64,000 nucleotides of DNA from Plectrocnemia conspersa. Lineage: Eukaryota; Arthropoda; Insecta; Trichoptera; Polycentropodidae. The translations under genes and the position numbers were made by a program. The notes below the pieces were generated by a model that had not been told where the DNA came from, ran no database searches, and was given only the letters and a program-made list of their open reading frames with translations. The stretch lies in NCBI GenBank assembly GCA_009617715.1, contig VTFK01000149.1:1798001-1862000 (forward strand), given 5' to 3'. Below, piece after piece: positions 63,099 through 64,000 of the stretch (the stretch's first letter is position 1; each line of letters starts with the position of its first letter).

Positions 63099-63139
63099 CA
63101 CAATATGTCTGCAATCACACTATGCAGACATATTGTGCT
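63099..63139. repeat. 16-bp perfect hairpin
   Basis: GCACAATATGTCTGCA (63099-63114) pairs exactly with TGCAGACATATTGTGC (63124-63139). It lies between the two mariner relics. Confidence 0.75.
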
Positions 63140-63191
63140 TTTCTTTTCGCTTGCTCGCGTGTTAAGTGACGAGAGTGAGTGAGACATAAGA

Positions 63192-63208
63192 GCATGCGGT
63201 CCGCATGC
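63192..63208. repeat. 17-bp palindrome
   Basis: GCATGCGG and CCGCATGC flank a single T. It stands out by GC content. Confidence 0.7.
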
Positions 63209-63274
63209 CCTTATCGTTAAAAATATTAAAGCTATCCTTATCGATATTACTACGGACTTTTGATATGAGAGTAT

Positions 63275-63395
63275 TGATTAAAGTGTATTCAAATTGAATT
63301 TTGGTCGTTCTATGGTCTTTCAATAGAAGGGCGCGAAAAACAATTATCACTTCTCAGAAGTCAAAAATTCACGTCAAAAGCAATAAAATCATGCA
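63275..63395 (+). repeat. Family X palindrome arm, solo
   Basis: AAAGTGTATTCAAATTGAAT, then CAATAGAAGGGCGC, ACAATTATCACTTCTCAGAA and CACGTCAAAAGCAATAAAAT repeat the left arm of the 23.3-kb palindrome. The right arm is absent. Confidence 0.75.
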
Positions 63396-63501
63396 TCCCG
63401 AAAGCATCCCAAAATGAATGTCGTTTATTTTAATCACTTTCATAATGTGCTTTTTATTTTATTTTAATGCTTCAAAATATAATGTCATTCTAAATATATA
63501 T

Positions 63502-63770
63502 CCTTCTACCACCTCTTAGTATTTTTTTTAATTCCATTAACATGAAATGTTTGAGGTTTTGCTTTAAAATATTCCAATAGCTTCATTTTCACATCGCTTG
63601 CTTTTTTTTGTTTGAGTTTTTTCCATCTAGTTAGTTTTGCATCGATTAAAATAAATTGTTCTCGGAAAGAGCAAGGTCTAGAAAATAAAGTGGATGAGAT
63701 AAAATCTTTCAGCCATGGTCCTTGATTTTATCGAAATCGAAGCAAAACTCGTGATTGCCTAATATATACT
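63502..63770 (-). pseudogene. mariner transposase relic 2 (C-terminal part)
   Basis: The minus strand reads DFDKIKDHG, a stop, KILSHPLYFLDLALSENNLF (third catalytic Asp kept), SMQN*LDGKN, then after a frameshift SDVKMKLLEYFKAKPQTFHV and NGIKKILR. It is a second, separately decayed mariner copy on the same strand as relic 1. Confidence 0.78.
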
Positions 63771-63781
63771 TTTATCTATAC

Positions 63782-63800
63782 TTTTTTTTTTTTTTTTTTT
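63782..63800. repeat. Poly(T) run of 19
   Basis: An uninterrupted T homopolymer, just upstream of the truncated array-type repeat. Confidence 0.9.
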
Positions 63801-63902
63801 GTTAAATACAAATAAAATATGAGCTGAAATAACTTATTATTAAAAAAAATTCAATACCTTATATGTACAACCTAGCTCAATTTTAATTGATCTTTACAAT
63901 AT

Positions 63903-64000
63903 TTAACCATAAAACAATGATTATCTAGCCCAATTTGTGATGTTCAACCGGAATTATAATTATATATATAACAATCACTAATTCTGCTCTCTCATACACA
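63903..64000 (-). repeat. Partial copy of the intron 3 array repeat, cut by the right edge
   Basis: TTTGTGATGTTCAACCGGAA and TTATAATTATATATATAAC match the unit marker at 30845-30883. The tRNA-like part would lie just past the window end. Confidence 0.6.

Overview
The window reads as nuclear DNA of an insect. It is strongly AT-rich, has long introns and spliced exons, and carries decayed Tc1, mariner, hAT/ZMYM1-type and RTE-like elements plus many short inverted-repeat elements. The order cannot be fixed from sequence alone; a holometabolan such as a moth is a guess. Most of the DNA is non-coding.

The one complete protein-coding gene is a Spätzle-family cystine-knot cytokine on the plus strand, 13053-34720. 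Its six coding exons join in frame at GT/AG sites into a 518-residue precursor. Coding exon 1 has only 13 codons (13053-13091) and supplies the start of a signal peptide; it lies 13.4 kb upstream of exon 2 and is easy to miss. A pro-domain with CAFVPAPPG and DHYP motifs, a Q/G/Y-rich linker, an RNKR furin-type site and an eight-cysteine knot domain follow. The family is secreted ligands of Toll receptors. The paralogue (spz3, spz4 or spz5 group) is not settled.

Layout. 1-1562: an internally deleted, stop-interrupted hAT/ZMYM1-like transposase relic with its terminal repeat. 1600-12950: AT-rich DNA with foldback repeats and copy 1 of an unclassified coding-derived repeat ('family Y', 4405-5760). 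13053-34720: the Spätzle-like gene. Its first intron holds a Tc1-like element (19069-21181) split by an 849-bp TA-flanked element (MITE-A) and a long copy of a palindrome-containing repeat ('family X'). Its third intron holds a degenerate tandem array whose unit includes a tRNA-like pol III promoter. 35400-49400: AT-rich DNA with two GC-rich islands, family Y copy 2 with an antisense spliced reading frame, and an RTE-type endonuclease fragment. 49480-50000: a CpG-rich promoter with paired CACGTG and ATTGG sites and an untranslated first exon whose gene body must lie beyond the right edge. 50100-52070: directly downstream, a decaying tandem array in the presumed first intron, each unit ending in a recurring GAATATTAAGGGCGAA motif. 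53540-64000: a second long family X copy, a second MITE-A copy, and two mariner relics.

The most unusual items are the promoter-proximal intronic array at 50.1-52.1 kb, the tRNA-like array inside the Spätzle-like gene, and families X and Y. I see no rRNA, tRNA gene, CRISPR or viral sequence.
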